Origin: an uncultured Vibrio sp.
Lineage (GTDB): Bacteria > Pseudomonadota > Gammaproteobacteria > Enterobacterales > Vibrionaceae
NCBI GenBank assembly: GCA_947504195.1
Contig: CANNGN010000006.1
Location: 1-64,000 of the forward strand
Reading direction: 5' to 3'
DNA: 64,000 nt
Positions 10,272 to 19,550 of the stretch are shown piece after piece. How positions within the stretch are numbered: the stretch's first letter is position 1; each line of letters starts with the position of its first letter. Under the pieces are notes generated by a model. It was not told the origin of the DNA. It made no database searches and saw only the letters and a program-made list of their open reading frames with translations. Both the position numbers and the translations under genes were made by a program.

Positions 10272-11051
10272 GTGCACATTCAATTAGTCTGTGAACGTTT
10301 AGGTGGAGAGGCTTACCTCCAGCAGCTCTCCGAGAAATGGGGCTTAGAGCATCATAACGATAGCTTATTTGCTTTAGTTTTAACGGAAACCCAATTGGAA
10401 TTGCGCAAACTTGATGAGCGTAAGCTTGGCGCAATATGTGTGGATTTTGTTGGTGGATCCGTTGCGCATAGGCGGAAGTTTGGAGGAGGAAAAGGGCAGG
10501 CAATTGCAAAAGCTACAGGTCTAAATAAGGGGGTAACACCTTCGGTTTTAGATGCAACTGCTGGCTTGGGGCGGGACGCGTTTGTGTTGGCATCTATGGG
10601 CTGTAAGGTTGATATGATTGAACGTCACCCGGTAGTAGCTGCCATTCTTGATGATGGTTTGTCGCGTGCTAAGCATGATGGAGAGATCGGGGAATGGGTC
10701 AGTGAAAGAATAACGATGATTCACCGCTCTAGTCATGATGCGCTTATATCACTGCTTGATGATTCCACTTATTCTCGTCCAGATGTTGTTTATTTGGACC
10801 CTATGTACCCACATCCAGAAAATAGAAAAAAACAGGCATTAGTTAAGAAAGAGATGCGCGTATTTCAATCCTTGGTCGGGGAGGATAGCGATGCAGACAA
10901 GCTATTGAACCCAGCGTTAACTCTTGCAACAAAAAGAGTTGTGGTTAAACGCCCAAGTTATGCTCCTTGGTTAGATGATCTACGACCTTCTATGACCATT
11001 GAAACGAAGAAAAATCGATTTGACGTTTACGTCAATGCAGCTATGACTTAG
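10272..11051 (+). CDS. rsmJ: 16S rRNA m2G1516 methyltransferase RsmJ
   Basis: RsmJ (YhiQ) methylates the exocyclic amine of G1516 in 16S rRNA. The 259 residues show the family segment [18 protein letters not shown] near residue 58, the SAM site [17 protein letters not shown] near 92 and the catalytic YLDPMYPHP near 174. The start is GTG, with AGGAAG upstream; no ATG is available before the conserved core. In E. coli rsmJ lies near uspA, uspB and yhiN, and the same grouping is kept here. Confidence 0.94.
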   Translation: MHIQLVCERLGGEAYLQQLSEKWGLEHHNDSLFALVLTETQLELRKLDERKLGAICVDFVGGSVAHRRKFGGGKGQAIAKATGLNKGVTPSVLDATAGLGRDAFVLASMGCKVDMIERHPVVAAILDDGLSRAKHDGEIGEWVSERITMIHRSSHDALISLLDDSTYSRPDVVYLDPMYPHPENRKKQALVKKEMRVFQSLVGEDSDADKLLNPALTLATKRVVVKRPSYAPWLDDLRPSMTIETKKNRFDVYVNAAMT

Positions 11052-11082
11052 TCTAAATTGTATCGAGAATAGATGGGCAACC

Positions 11083-11126
11083 AAAAGTACTATCAGATCG
11101 GGATTAACGACGCGGATAGTACTTTT
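11083..11126. terminator. Long hairpin between convergent rsmJ and DMT transporter genes
   Basis: AAAAGTACTATC and GATAGTACTTTT form 12 perfect pairs around a 20-base loop. Both strands end the stem in four T, so it can serve as a bidirectional terminator, although the T tracts are short. Confidence 0.6.
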
Positions 11127-11169
11127 AGTTTAAACCACTATTATAAAGAGTGTTGTTGGTAGTAAGTGC

Positions 11170-12042
11170 TTACTTGGGGTTGTGTTCAACTCGAGATTTA
11201 ACCCAAGTTTGATTAAACCAAAGCGAAAATACAATGATTGCTCCGCCAATCGATAAACTGACAAGATCTACGTCTCGATTCCAAATGACGATGTTAACGA
11301 TTAGCCCTGCCGGAACTAAAACGTTATTCATGATAGCAAGAGCCCCAGAGTTGACCATACAAGCTCCTTTATTCCATACGAAATATCCTAGACCAGAAGC
11401 GATCACACCAAGGTATGTCAATATTCCCCACTGAACGTAGGTCGTTGGGAGTTTTTCCAAGCTGCCAAATAATATGAATGCGATCGTGGCAACAACCAGT
11501 GCTCCAAGGTAGAAAAAACCGAACACACTGTGCTGTGGTAGATGAGTATTGTCTTGCTCCATAACTCGTTTATAGGCCACCTGACCAATTGCGAAACATA
11601 AGTTAGCCGCCTGAACGACGAGAAATCCTACGATGAAGTCTTGGTTAATATCCGTTCTCTTTATGAACATGGCACCCATAACCGCAATTACGGCAGTGAG
11701 TAAGTACCATGGAGAAAACCTTTTTCTCAAGGCATCGTAAATCAATGTTACGTAAATTGGTGTGAAAACAGTAAAGAGCAAAACTTCTGGGACGGAAAGT
11801 AGTAAGAAGGATTTGTAATAGAAGCAGTACATTAATCCCAACTGAACTCCACCAATAGCCATTAGTTTTATAGCTAATGATTTTGGCACTTGTTTGAATT
11901 TAATGAAGGGAAAGAAGATTAGACTGGCTAATGCGACGCGCATAAGCACCGAAAACCAAGAATCAACCTGACCGGCGAGGTAAACACCGATCAGACTAAA
12001 TGAGAATGCCCATAAGAGGGTAACAGCAGAAAGATAAGCCAT
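11170..12042 (-). CDS. EamA-family (DMT) transporter
   Basis: This 290-residue protein has ten hydrophobic segments in two repeated EamA halves, as in the drug/metabolite transporter superfamily. The second half contains the typical SGLGYFVWNKGACMVNSG and ALAIMNNVLVP segments. Substrates of this family range from amino acids to organic cations and cannot be told from sequence. It is a single gene, reading away from uspA's promoter region. Members with this organisation are often called carboxylate/amino acid/amine transporters; I leave the substrate open. Confidence 0.85.
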   Translation of the reverse strand: MAYLSAVTLLWAFSFSLIGVYLAGQVDSWFSVLMRVALASLIFFPFIKFKQVPKSLAIKLMAIGGVQLGLMYCFYYKSFLLLSVPEVLLFTVFTPIYVTLIYDALRKRFSPWYLLTAVIAVMGAMFIKRTDINQDFIVGFLVVQAANLCFAIGQVAYKRVMEQDNTHLPQHSVFGFFYLGALVVATIAFILFGSLEKLPTTYVQWGILTYLGVIASGLGYFVWNKGACMVNSGALAIMNNVLVPAGLIVNIVIWNRDVDLVSLSIGGAIIVFSLWFNQTWVKSRVEHNPK

Positions 12043-12098
12043 GAAATTACAGTAGTTAGTGAATCATGGCGGCAGTCTATCTAAGTTTTGGAAATTCG

Positions 12099-12524
12099 TC
12101 AGTCTTTTAATGGGACGATTAACATATCTACTGGAGAACAGTTTATTAAGAGCTTAGTCGAGGAGAGAAGTTTGCTCCAAAAATCTTGGTGATGTCCACA
12201 TACGATCAAGTCGACATTGTGAGCCTCTATACACTCACATATTTCATTACTTAAATCGCCACTCCCAACATAAGTGCTTTCAATTGGGTAATCGGCTTCT
12301 TTTGCGAGTGCTGCGAGAGCCTGTTTGGACGCTTCAGCCGATTGGTGTTGAGTTTCTATTAAATTGATATCGATAAGTCCAGAATATAGATCGCTGTAAT
12401 GAACATCAATATGAATAAATGAAACTTTCGAGTCTAAGGCTTTGGCAAGAAATGTCGCTTTTTTAACCAAAGTACTGCTTTCATCAGAAAGATCTACCGC
12501 GACTAAAATATGTTCATAGTTCAT
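12099..12524 (-). CDS. uspA: Universal stress protein A
   Basis: UspA is a cytosolic stress protein with the Rossmann-like Usp fold. From the chosen start it has 141 residues (E. coli 144) beginning MNYEHILVAVDLSDES. The C-terminal part has DLIVCGHHQDFWSKLLSS and VDMLIVPL, matching the non-ATP-binding UspA type rather than the GxxGxxxx type. The start at 12524 is preceded by AGGAG at the right spacing; the frame is open 17 codons further. It is divergent from ftnA and uspB. Confidence 0.93.
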   Translation of the reverse strand: MNYEHILVAVDLSDESSTLVKKATFLAKALDSKVSFIHIDVHYSDLYSGLIDINLIETQHQSAEASKQALAALAKEADYPIESTYVGSGDLSNEICECIEAHNVDLIVCGHHQDFWSKLLSSTKLLINCSPVDMLIVPLKD

Positions 12525-12825
12525 TGTATCGACTCCTATTTGAGAACTCTTTTTTACTCTAGCATTATGAAACAAGAATAATTGTTGTGAGGATCAAACT
12601 TTACCTTAAGACTCGAGATCATTTCGTGACTTCAAGAGGGTGACTTGCATTAATTTAGTATCAAAATTCTAATTATTTGATATAGAAATATTTATGTCAT
12701 TGCGGTTCGTTTCATACAGCGCTCAACTTAACAATTCGATAACATCATGCTAACGCTTTAGTGGTGGAAATGATAAGATCAGTGTTATATTGTTTAACCA
12801 TAAAATGCGATAACTAGGAGCTAAA
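12525..12825. other. Divergent uspA/ftnA intergenic region
   Basis: About 300 bases hold the two divergent promoters. On the plus strand an extended -10 (TGTTATATT, 12783-12791) stands upstream of ftnA. A 7-base inverted repeat TATCAAA/TTTGATA lies at 12659-12682. I found no convincing Fur or CRP site and no RNA gene. Confidence 0.4.
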
Positions 12826-13353
12826 ATGCTATCAGCAACGATGGTTGATCAATTAAATGATCAAATAAATCTCGAATTCTTCTCATCCAATCTATACTTA
12901 CAAATGAGTGCTTGGTGTGAAGATAAAGGCTTCGAAGGCGCAGCAGCCTTTATGCGTATACATGCAGCCGAAGAAATGGAACATATGCAGCGTTTATTTA
13001 CTTACGTAAGTGAAACTGGATCGTTGCCAATTCTAGGAAGTATTGAAGCGCCAAAGTATGAATTTGAAAGCTTGGGAGATGTATTTCGCGAGACTTATGA
13101 ACATGAGCAAATGATTACAGAAAAAATTAATCAATTGGCTCATGCGGCGTTTACAACACAAGATTACTCCACCTTTAATTTTCTTCAATGGTACGTTGCA
13201 GAACAACATGAGGAAGAGAAGTTGTTTAAAGGTATTTTAGATAAAATTGAGCTTGTTGGCGAAGACGGCAAAGCGCTGTTCTTCATTGATAAAGACTTAG
13301 CTGTTATGGCTACTAAAGGTTCATCTTCAGTGATGGATGCTTCAGAAGAATAG
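12826..13353 (+). CDS. ftnA: Non-heme ferritin FtnA
   Basis: This 175-residue protein is a 24-mer-forming ferritin that oxidises and stores iron. The four-helix bundle has the ferroxidase residues Glu in [13 protein letters not shown] (near residue 17), the EExxH unit in [11 protein letters not shown] (near 50) and further Glu/Gln residues in [12 protein letters not shown] and [10 protein letters not shown]. There are no Met ligands of the bacterioferritin heme pattern. The ATG has TAGGAG upstream. It sits between the uspA and uspB genes, an insertion relative to E. coli order. Confidence 0.95.
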   Translation: MLSATMVDQLNDQINLEFFSSNLYLQMSAWCEDKGFEGAAAFMRIHAAEEMEHMQRLFTYVSETGSLPILGSIEAPKYEFESLGDVFRETYEHEQMITEKINQLAHAAFTTQDYSTFNFLQWYVAEQHEEEKLFKGILDKIELVGEDGKALFFIDKDLAVMATKGSSSVMDASEE

Positions 13354-13421
13354 ACAATCTAAGAGATCAATACATGGTTCGTCTTTTCTCTGAACACCTC
13401 ATGAAGGTTAAGGGGGAAAAT

Positions 13422-13745
13422 ATGATCAGTGTAGACTTGATTTTATTTACTTTGATGTTAGTAACGTTAGTTAATTTTGCACGTTATCTGACGACGCTTC
13501 GTTCACTTATTTATATCATGAGGGAAGCTCATCCGCTGCTGTATCAACAAGTTGATGGCCGTGGTTTTTTTTCCACACATGGGAATATGACAAAGCAGGT
13601 ACGTCTGTTTCATTATTTGAAAAGCAAAGAGTATCTTCATCATCATGATGAGCTGTTTATTGGCAAATGTGAACGAGTTAGACAGTTGTTTGTACTATCT
13701 ATGTCGCTCTTCGGAGTCACTATGTTTGGCGCATTTATTCTCTGA
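13422..13745 (+). CDS. uspB: Universal stress protein B
   Basis: UspB is a small inner-membrane protein linked to stationary-phase ethanol resistance in E. coli. From the ATG at 13422 (preceded by AAGGGGGAA) it has 107 residues; E. coli has 111. Family-specific text is [47 protein letters not shown] and [11 protein letters not shown]. Two hydrophobic segments flank the soluble centre. It follows ftnA by 68 bases and ends in a terminator near 13804. Its function is poorly known. Confidence 0.93.
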   Translation: MISVDLILFTLMLVTLVNFARYLTTLRSLIYIMREAHPLLYQQVDGRGFFSTHGNMTKQVRLFHYLKSKEYLHHHDELFIGKCERVRQLFVLSMSLFGVTMFGAFIL

Positions 13746-13803
13746 GTAACTTAGGTTAATTGGCAAACTATAGGTTTGTGAGTACAATGATCGTCAATTC
13801 AAT

Positions 13804-13834
13804 AAAGGATGTGCCCCGAGCGCATCCTTTTTTA
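13804..13834 (+). terminator. Rho-independent terminator after uspB
   Basis: AAAGGATGTG and CGCATCCTTT pair around CCCCGAG and are followed by TTTTATTT. It separates uspB from yhiN. Confidence 0.85.
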
Positions 13835-13851
13835 TTTCAAGAGAGTTGACG

Positions 13852-15039
13852 ATGAAAGAGCAAGTAGATGTGGTCGTTATAGGAGCTGGCGCTGCAGGGT
13901 TAATGTGCGCAGCACAAGCCGGTAAGCGTGGCCGTGATGTTCTAATGCTTGATCACGGTAAAAAGCCAGGTAGAAAGATTCTGATTTCAGGTGGTGGCCG
14001 TTGTAATTTCACCAACTATGATGTGTCATCAAATAACTACCTCAGCTCTAACCCTCATTTCGTTAAATCAGCGCTTTCCCAATATACGAATTGGGACTTT
14101 ATTGGTTTAGTTTCTGATTACGGGGTTGCCTATGAAGAGCGCGAACATGGTCAATTGTTCTGTTTAGATAGTGCCAAGGACATCGTCAATGTTTTACTGA
14201 AAGAATGTGATATTCCGACGGTAGATGCTTGTTATCAAGTTGATGTACAAACCATTAATAAGACTCCAACCGGATTTGATATCACCGTAAATGGCCGTAA
14301 AGTCAGCTGCCTGTCACTAGTGGTTGCTACTGGTGGTTTATCCATGCCTAAGCTTGGCGCAACACCATTTGGCTACAAAGTTGCTGAGCAATTTGGGTTG
14401 AACGTTAACCCAACAAAAGCAGCACTCGTTCCCTTTACACTGCATGTGAAAGATAAAGAGCAACTTGTGGAACTCTCTGGTATTTCCATCCCAGCAGAAA
14501 TAACCTCCAAAAGTGGAACTGTTTTTAACGAAGCTTTGTTATTTACCCATCGAGGTATATCTGGGCCAGTCGTGCTCCAAATATCCTCTTATTGGCTTCC
14601 TGGAGAGCCTTTATCGATAAACTTGGTTCCTAATGATGACATCGAGCAACTATTAAATCAGAGCTTAGAAGCACACCCAAATCAGTCGTTGAAAAATACT
14701 TTATCCAAGGTTTTACCGAAACGTTTACTCGACGTGTTAATCAATCGAAATGAGCTGGTGGATAAACCGTTAAAGCAGTTTAATGCTAAAGAATTTTCCG
14801 AGGTTGTTACGCAATTAGAACAATGGATTATTGCTCCTAATGGTACTGAGGGCTATCGTACCGCTGAAGTTACACTAGGTGGGGTTGATACCGATGCAAT
14901 TTCATCAAAAACCATGGAGTGTAAACACGTCCCTGGACTCTATTTTGTAGGTGAAGTGCTAGACGTTACCGGCTGGCTTGGAGGCTATAATTTCCAGTGG
15001 TGTTGGTCTAGTGGTTGGGTTGCGGGGCAGAGAGCGTAG
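13852..15039 (+). CDS. yhiN: HI0933/YhiN-family flavoprotein
   Basis: This 395-residue protein is a predicted FAD-dependent oxidoreductase of the HI0933 family, whose substrate is unknown. The N-terminal dinucleotide fold VDVVVIGAGAAGLMCA, the family signature KKPGRKILISGGGRCNFTN near residue 42, the ATGGLSMPKLGATPFGY segment and the C-terminal GLYFVGEVLDVTGWLGGYN and QWCWSSG are all visible. ATG 13852 fits AAGAGAG upstream; TTG 13846 is an alternative. In E. coli yhiN neighbours pitA and uspB, which agrees with its place here. Confidence 0.92.
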   Translation: MKEQVDVVVIGAGAAGLMCAAQAGKRGRDVLMLDHGKKPGRKILISGGGRCNFTNYDVSSNNYLSSNPHFVKSALSQYTNWDFIGLVSDYGVAYEEREHGQLFCLDSAKDIVNVLLKECDIPTVDACYQVDVQTINKTPTGFDITVNGRKVSCLSLVVATGGLSMPKLGATPFGYKVAEQFGLNVNPTKAALVPFTLHVKDKEQLVELSGISIPAEITSKSGTVFNEALLFTHRGISGPVVLQISSYWLPGEPLSINLVPNDDIEQLLNQSLEAHPNQSLKNTLSKVLPKRLLDVLINRNELVDKPLKQFNAKEFSEVVTQLEQWIIAPNGTEGYRTAEVTLGGVDTDAISSKTMECKHVPGLYFVGEVLDVTGWLGGYNFQWCWSSGWVAGQRA

Positions 15040-15077
15040 TAAGATACGGCCCTTTTTATCGTTGTAGCCCCTAGAGT

Positions 15078-15113
15078 GGCTCTCTATTGATTTTTTAGGG
15101 TCAAAAGAGAGCC
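15078..15113. repeat. Stem-loop between convergent yhiN and RND genes
   Basis: GGCTCTCT and AGAGAGCC pair around a 20-base loop. No T run follows on either strand, so I do not call it a clear terminator, although its place between converging genes suggests an end-of-transcript role. Confidence 0.4.
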
Positions 15114-15138
15114 GAGATATTTCTTGAATTTTTGTCGG

Positions 15139-18100
15139 CTACATCGAGCCTTCTACTGATTTTTTATCTTTGTTAAACCATGAGGATAACTTCTTGACCC
15201 ATTGTTCACTTTCATGATGCACCAATAATAAAGATGGAACCAATATTAGGGTGATTATAGTTGCAAACAAAATTCCGTATGCCAGAGAGGCTGCGGCTGG
15301 TTTCAAGAATTGCGCTTGAACGGAAGTCTCAGCTAACAAAGGCATCAAACCGGCAAAGGTGGTAATCGATGTTAGAAAGACCGCTCTTAAACGGCTAGTA
15401 CAAGCCTCAACAATCGCCTGTTTTACTTCCATTCCTCTCTCACGCACAAGCTCGTTGTAACGAGATACCAGCAGTAAACTGTCGTTTACTACCACACCGC
15501 TCAACGCTAGTACGCCATTTAATGAAAGAATGCTTATGGTTAAACCGCTCGCATAATGCCCCAAAATCGCCCCGACAATACCAAACGGAATTGCAGTCAT
15601 GATTAGCAATGGTTGGATATAAGAGCGTAATGGTATTGCAATTAGTGCGTAGATGCCGATAAGCGCGAGTACAAACACATTCTTCATCGAGTTTGTTGTC
15701 TCCGCTTGTTGCTCTGCTTCCCCTGCGAACTCAATGATTAAACTAGGGTATTTTTCTAATAGATCGGGAACAATCTCGCTTTTGACTCGATTGACCAGTT
15801 CGTTTGCCGCAATAACATCCTTATCAACAGCAGAGCTAACATATACCGCTCTCAGGCTATCAATACGAGTGATACTGGTTTGTTGGTATTCTGAGTGCAC
15901 TTTAACAACAGAGCTAAGAGGAACCACACTGCCATCATCCGTTCTAATTCTAGCTTCCATAATATCTGCTAGCGTTTGACGGCTTTCTTGTGGGTATCGA
16001 ACCCGAACTCGAACTTCATCTTTATTGCGTTGGAACTTCTGAACTGTTGACCCACCAAATGCGCGCAATATCTGACTTGCAACACCAGATGTATCAAGCC
16101 CCATAGCTCGGCCCTGTTCGGTTAATTCGAAGCGATATTGAGGCTCCGCTGGAGTCAAGTTGTCTTCTATACCGCTCACACCTTTTATTTGAGCTAATTT
16201 AGCTTTTAGCTCTCTGCCAGCAGCAAGAACTGTATCAGTGTCGTACGCTTTTATCTCAGCTTTAAATGCATCTATCACTCGGCGTCTAGAGATGAAATCT
16301 AGCTTATTGATGCCTTCTGGCAAGCCTGATAACTTACGCCACTCTTGTGATAGCTCTCTTGAGCCATACACACTATCACTATTTATTGACACTGTGACTG
16401 TACCGCTACTATCGCTTTCAGAAAGCACTTGTAAACTTAATATTTCACTGTCTTCAGAGCCATATTTTTTGACTAAGTTCGCATCGGCTTCTATTACTTT
16501 TTGTTCCAAAAGCAACATAGCGGCTTCCGTCTGGCCAAAGCTGGCATCATCGTACATATCAACAGACGCTGAGACAGTATCTCCTTCAATACTTGGGAAA
16601 AATGAAACGCCAACTTTACCACTCAAAGGAAGCCCTATCACAATCACCATCATTGACATAAACAGTATCAAAACGGCATAACGAAACTCCAGAGCTAAGC
16701 CGATCATACGGGTGTAAATGACATCATCAAACCACTGTAAGCCACTATCTGCACCATGTTGAATCCGATTCCAAAGGTTTTTGCCTTGTTTACGGTGTGT
16801 GTTGAGGTGAGCAAGGTGCGAAGGCAGAATTAATTTCGATTCCACTAATGATAAAAGCAAACAAATCGTCACCACTGTCGCAAACTGAGCGTATATTTCA
16901 CCTAATCGACCTTCGACATTTGAAATAGCGAAAAAAGCCACAACGGTTGTTAGTACACCGAAGATTGTAGGCACGGCAACCTTTAAGGTGCCCCGTACTG
17001 TATTTTCGAGTGTATCTCCTTCTTTTCGTCTCGTGGAGTAGATACTTTCTCCGACTACAACTGCATCATCGACAACGATTCCTAACGCCATGATGAAACC
17101 AAAGGTGGTCATTTGGTTTATGGTCAAGCCGACAAATGTATCGGTCATAAAGTAAAGAGTGCCGAAAAAGACAAATGGAAGGCCGACGGCCACCCAAAAT
17201 GCAACGCGTAAATTCAAGAATAAAGCGAGAATGATAAAGACCATCGCAATACCAGAAACGGCATTTTTTACCAGCAGAGAGAGTCGGTCTTTAATCAAGA
17301 GGCTGGAGTCATACCATGTTGTTAGTTCCACATTCTTGGGCAGTAAGTTGCGAGAATGCCAATCAGCAACAACTTCATTAGCTTGTTCTGCTATTTTGGT
17401 TACATCGCCATATTCATCCATGACGATCTCGATTGCCATACCCGGAAATTGGTTGTAGCGAGAGAGTGCGTAACTGTCTTCCTCGAATGTTTCTTTAACG
17501 GATGCGACATCACCAAGGTAAATTTGGGTTCCATCTTCAAGAGTGAGCAGTTGGATAGCTGAGAACTCTTCCATCTGATAGGCTTGTTGAGAGGTCTTTA
17601 GACGAACGACCTTCTCTTTGTTACGTAAGCTCGTTGAAACAGAACTCGTTGACTCGGCATTAATCGCGTCAGAAACATCACTTAAGGTGAGCCCATACCC
17701 TTGTAGCTTCGCTTCATCAACTTCAACCGAGATCATTGGATCCAATGTCCCTTTGATGTCGAGTTCACGTATTGCTGGCTTACTAAGTAGATCGGCCTTG
17801 AGTGTTTCAGCTAACGCTTGAAAGGTGGAACGGTCAGCTTCTCCATAGAACTGAACCCAAATTGCATGTTCTTCTCTTGTGGCTTTTTCTATGGTTGGTT
17901 TTTCAGCTTCAGACGGAAAGTTATTGATGGCATCAACATTGCTCTTAATGTCATCATATAGCGTGTCGAGATCGTAATCGCTGGTTTTTTCAATGACGAC
18001 CATGCTACCACTGGCCGTTGACGTTGAGGTAATACGCTCGATGCCAGCAACACTTTCTAAAGATTCTTCAATTTTTATCGCAAGTCCTTCTTCGGCTTGC

Positions 18101-18297
18101 TCTGCATCACCACTATCATAGGTAACACCAACGGTGACTCTATCTGGGGCTAAACTGGGGAACGCCTCTTTTCGCAAATCACTTAAAGACATCACGCCGA
18201 TAATAATCGTGCCCAATAGTAAGAGGTTTGCAGCTACCGAATTGCGGGCAAACCAACCGATAATACCGTCACCAGAACTTGCTTTTCCAACACTCAT
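15139..18297 (-). CDS. RND-family efflux pump, inner-membrane subunit
   Basis: The 1052-residue protein is a resistance-nodulation-division proton antiporter of the HAE1 (AcrB-like) family. Its twelve membrane helices include one after residue 14, a cluster near 345-500 and one near 870-1030. The proton relay Asp pair is present in GIVVDDAVVVGES (residues 410-411). The two large periplasmic loops are in place. It is the last gene of an operon with its adaptor (2 bases upstream) and outer-membrane factor. Which compounds it exports cannot be told. It is closer to the short Vex-type pumps than to AcrB itself. Confidence 0.94.
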   Translation of the reverse strand: MSVGKASSGDGIIGWFARNSVAANLLLLGTIIIGVMSLSDLRKEAFPSLAPDRVTVGVTYDSGDAEQAEEGLAIKIEESLESVAGIERITSTSTASGSMVVIEKTSDYDLDTLYDDIKSNVDAINNFPSEAEKPTIEKATREEHAIWVQFYGEADRSTFQALAETLKADLLSKPAIRELDIKGTLDPMISVEVDEAKLQGYGLTLSDVSDAINAESTSSVSTSLRNKEKVVRLKTSQQAYQMEEFSAIQLLTLEDGTQIYLGDVASVKETFEEDSYALSRYNQFPGMAIEIVMDEYGDVTKIAEQANEVVADWHSRNLLPKNVELTTWYDSSLLIKDRLSLLVKNAVSGIAMVFIILALFLNLRVAFWVAVGLPFVFFGTLYFMTDTFVGLTINQMTTFGFIMALGIVVDDAVVVGESIYSTRRKEGDTLENTVRGTLKVAVPTIFGVLTTVVAFFAISNVEGRLGEIYAQFATVVTICLLLSLVESKLILPSHLAHLNTHRKQGKNLWNRIQHGADSGLQWFDDVIYTRMIGLALEFRYAVLILFMSMMVIVIGLPLSGKVGVSFFPSIEGDTVSASVDMYDDASFGQTEAAMLLLEQKVIEADANLVKKYGSEDSEILSLQVLSESDSSGTVTVSINSDSVYGSRELSQEWRKLSGLPEGINKLDFISRRRVIDAFKAEIKAYDTDTVLAAGRELKAKLAQIKGVSGIEDNLTPAEPQYRFELTEQGRAMGLDTSGVASQILRAFGGSTVQKFQRNKDEVRVRVRYPQESRQTLADIMEARIRTDDGSVVPLSSVVKVHSEYQQTSITRIDSLRAVYVSSAVDKDVIAANELVNRVKSEIVPDLLEKYPSLIIEFAGEAEQQAETTNSMKNVFVLALIGIYALIAIPLRSYIQPLLIMTAIPFGIVGAILGHYASGLTISILSLNGVLALSGVVVNDSLLLVSRYNELVRERGMEVKQAIVEACTSRLRAVFLTSITTFAGLMPLLAETSVQAQFLKPAAASLAYGILFATIITLILVPSLLLVHHESEQWVKKLSSWFNKDKKSVEGSM

Positions 18298-18299
18298 AG

Positions 18300-19550
18300 T
18301 TAACCTTCCTGCTTAGGTGACACACGCATACCCGGAACATAACTGCTTAAAGGACGTTTAACGACATCCGCAGAAGTTTTGCCTTCAATGGGTAATACAT
18401 AAACAGAACCAGACTTTTCAAATAATTTGTTAGCAGCAACTTTGGCTAGCGTACCTTCTGAAGTAATAAACCAAATATCACCATCTTGTGAGATAGCTGA
18501 TGCTGGTAGTTCCCATGTATTATCTAATGTTTTACCTGAAATAAGCGCTTTAACAAACGTACCAGGATACAAGCCAACATCGCTATCTAATGGGGTGTCA
18601 ACTGTCACAATTAAAGAGCGCTGGCGTGTAGAAGAGTCAATATGTTGCTCGATACGCGAGACGTAACCATTCCATTGCTGATTGCCTTCAGAGCTCAATA
18701 ATTGAACTGGCCATTTAGGTGTGTTTTTGTTAGATAATGTCGCGTTAGAAATGTCTGGGAGATTGTTCCATTGGCTGGCTGAAAGTGGAATTTCTATCTC
18801 AGCTTGGTCAACACTATAGAGTGTTGCCACTGTTGTTCCCGCGGTTACATAGCTACCCGGTTGAATATTCGTATTTACGATCAGAGAATCAAAAGGCGCT
18901 CGTATTACTGTTTTGTTGAGATCACTTTGCGCTTTTTTGAGACTGATTTCGGCATTTTCAAGTTCGGCTTTTGCTACGGCTAATTGCGGTTCGCGAAGCA
19001 CTAGTGCGGAACTCGGTTCACCTTTGAGCCCTGAGCGCTTCCATTCAACTTGAGCTTGATTACCTTGACGTTCTTCTTCCAAGTAGTCTTGTTTTTCTTG
19101 AGCTAGATCGGATTTTGCTTGTACTACTGCTTGCTGGTAAGAAATACTCTCGATTCGAGCGAAAATATCGCCTTTCTTCACCACTTTTCCTGACTCAAAC
19201 TGAGAGGCTGTTGAGGTAATGCGCCCGGAGACTTCTGCACTGAATTCTACACTGTATTTTGCGGAGGCTTCACCATAGCCAGTGATCAGAGCCTCATAGG
19301 AATTGGACTCAGCATGAACCACTACCACACTAGGTATCGCAACTTGATTTTGTAGCGATTTTGCCCTGTTGCTCTTTGAGGCGTCATTAGGAGCGGGTAA
19401 TTCTTGCTGTGAAGCCCCTGCTGGTGGAGCGCCATTACCTGTTCGTCCTCCTTTACCTTCTGGCATATCTTTAACAGTAACGGCAACGGCACCCGCTAGA
19501 AATACTACCGATAATAAGGTTACAACAATTGGTAAAGGTTTTATATTCAT
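18300..19550 (-). CDS. RND efflux periplasmic adaptor (membrane fusion protein)
   Basis: This 416-residue protein links the RND pump to the outer-membrane channel. An N-terminal hydrophobic anchor (about residues 7-27) is followed by a low-complexity Gly/Pro/Ala linker, a lipoyl-like half (SGRITSTASQFESGKVVKKGDIF), a coiled-coil hairpin rich in Gln/Glu/Lys near 135-200, the second lipoyl half (VIRAPFDSLIVNTNIQPGSYV) and a beta-barrel domain. The start overlaps the end of the outer-membrane gene by four bases (ATGA), so the three genes are co-translated. Confidence 0.92.
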   Translation of the reverse strand: MNIKPLPIVVTLLSVVFLAGAVAVTVKDMPEGKGGRTGNGAPPAGASQQELPAPNDASKSNRAKSLQNQVAIPSVVVVHAESNSYEALITGYGEASAKYSVEFSAEVSGRITSTASQFESGKVVKKGDIFARIESISYQQAVVQAKSDLAQEKQDYLEEERQGNQAQVEWKRSGLKGEPSSALVLREPQLAVAKAELENAEISLKKAQSDLNKTVIRAPFDSLIVNTNIQPGSYVTAGTTVATLYSVDQAEIEIPLSASQWNNLPDISNATLSNKNTPKWPVQLLSSEGNQQWNGYVSRIEQHIDSSTRQRSLIVTVDTPLDSDVGLYPGTFVKALISGKTLDNTWELPASAISQDGDIWFITSEGTLAKVAANKLFEKSGSVYVLPIEGKTSADVVKRPLSSYVPGMRVSPKQEG

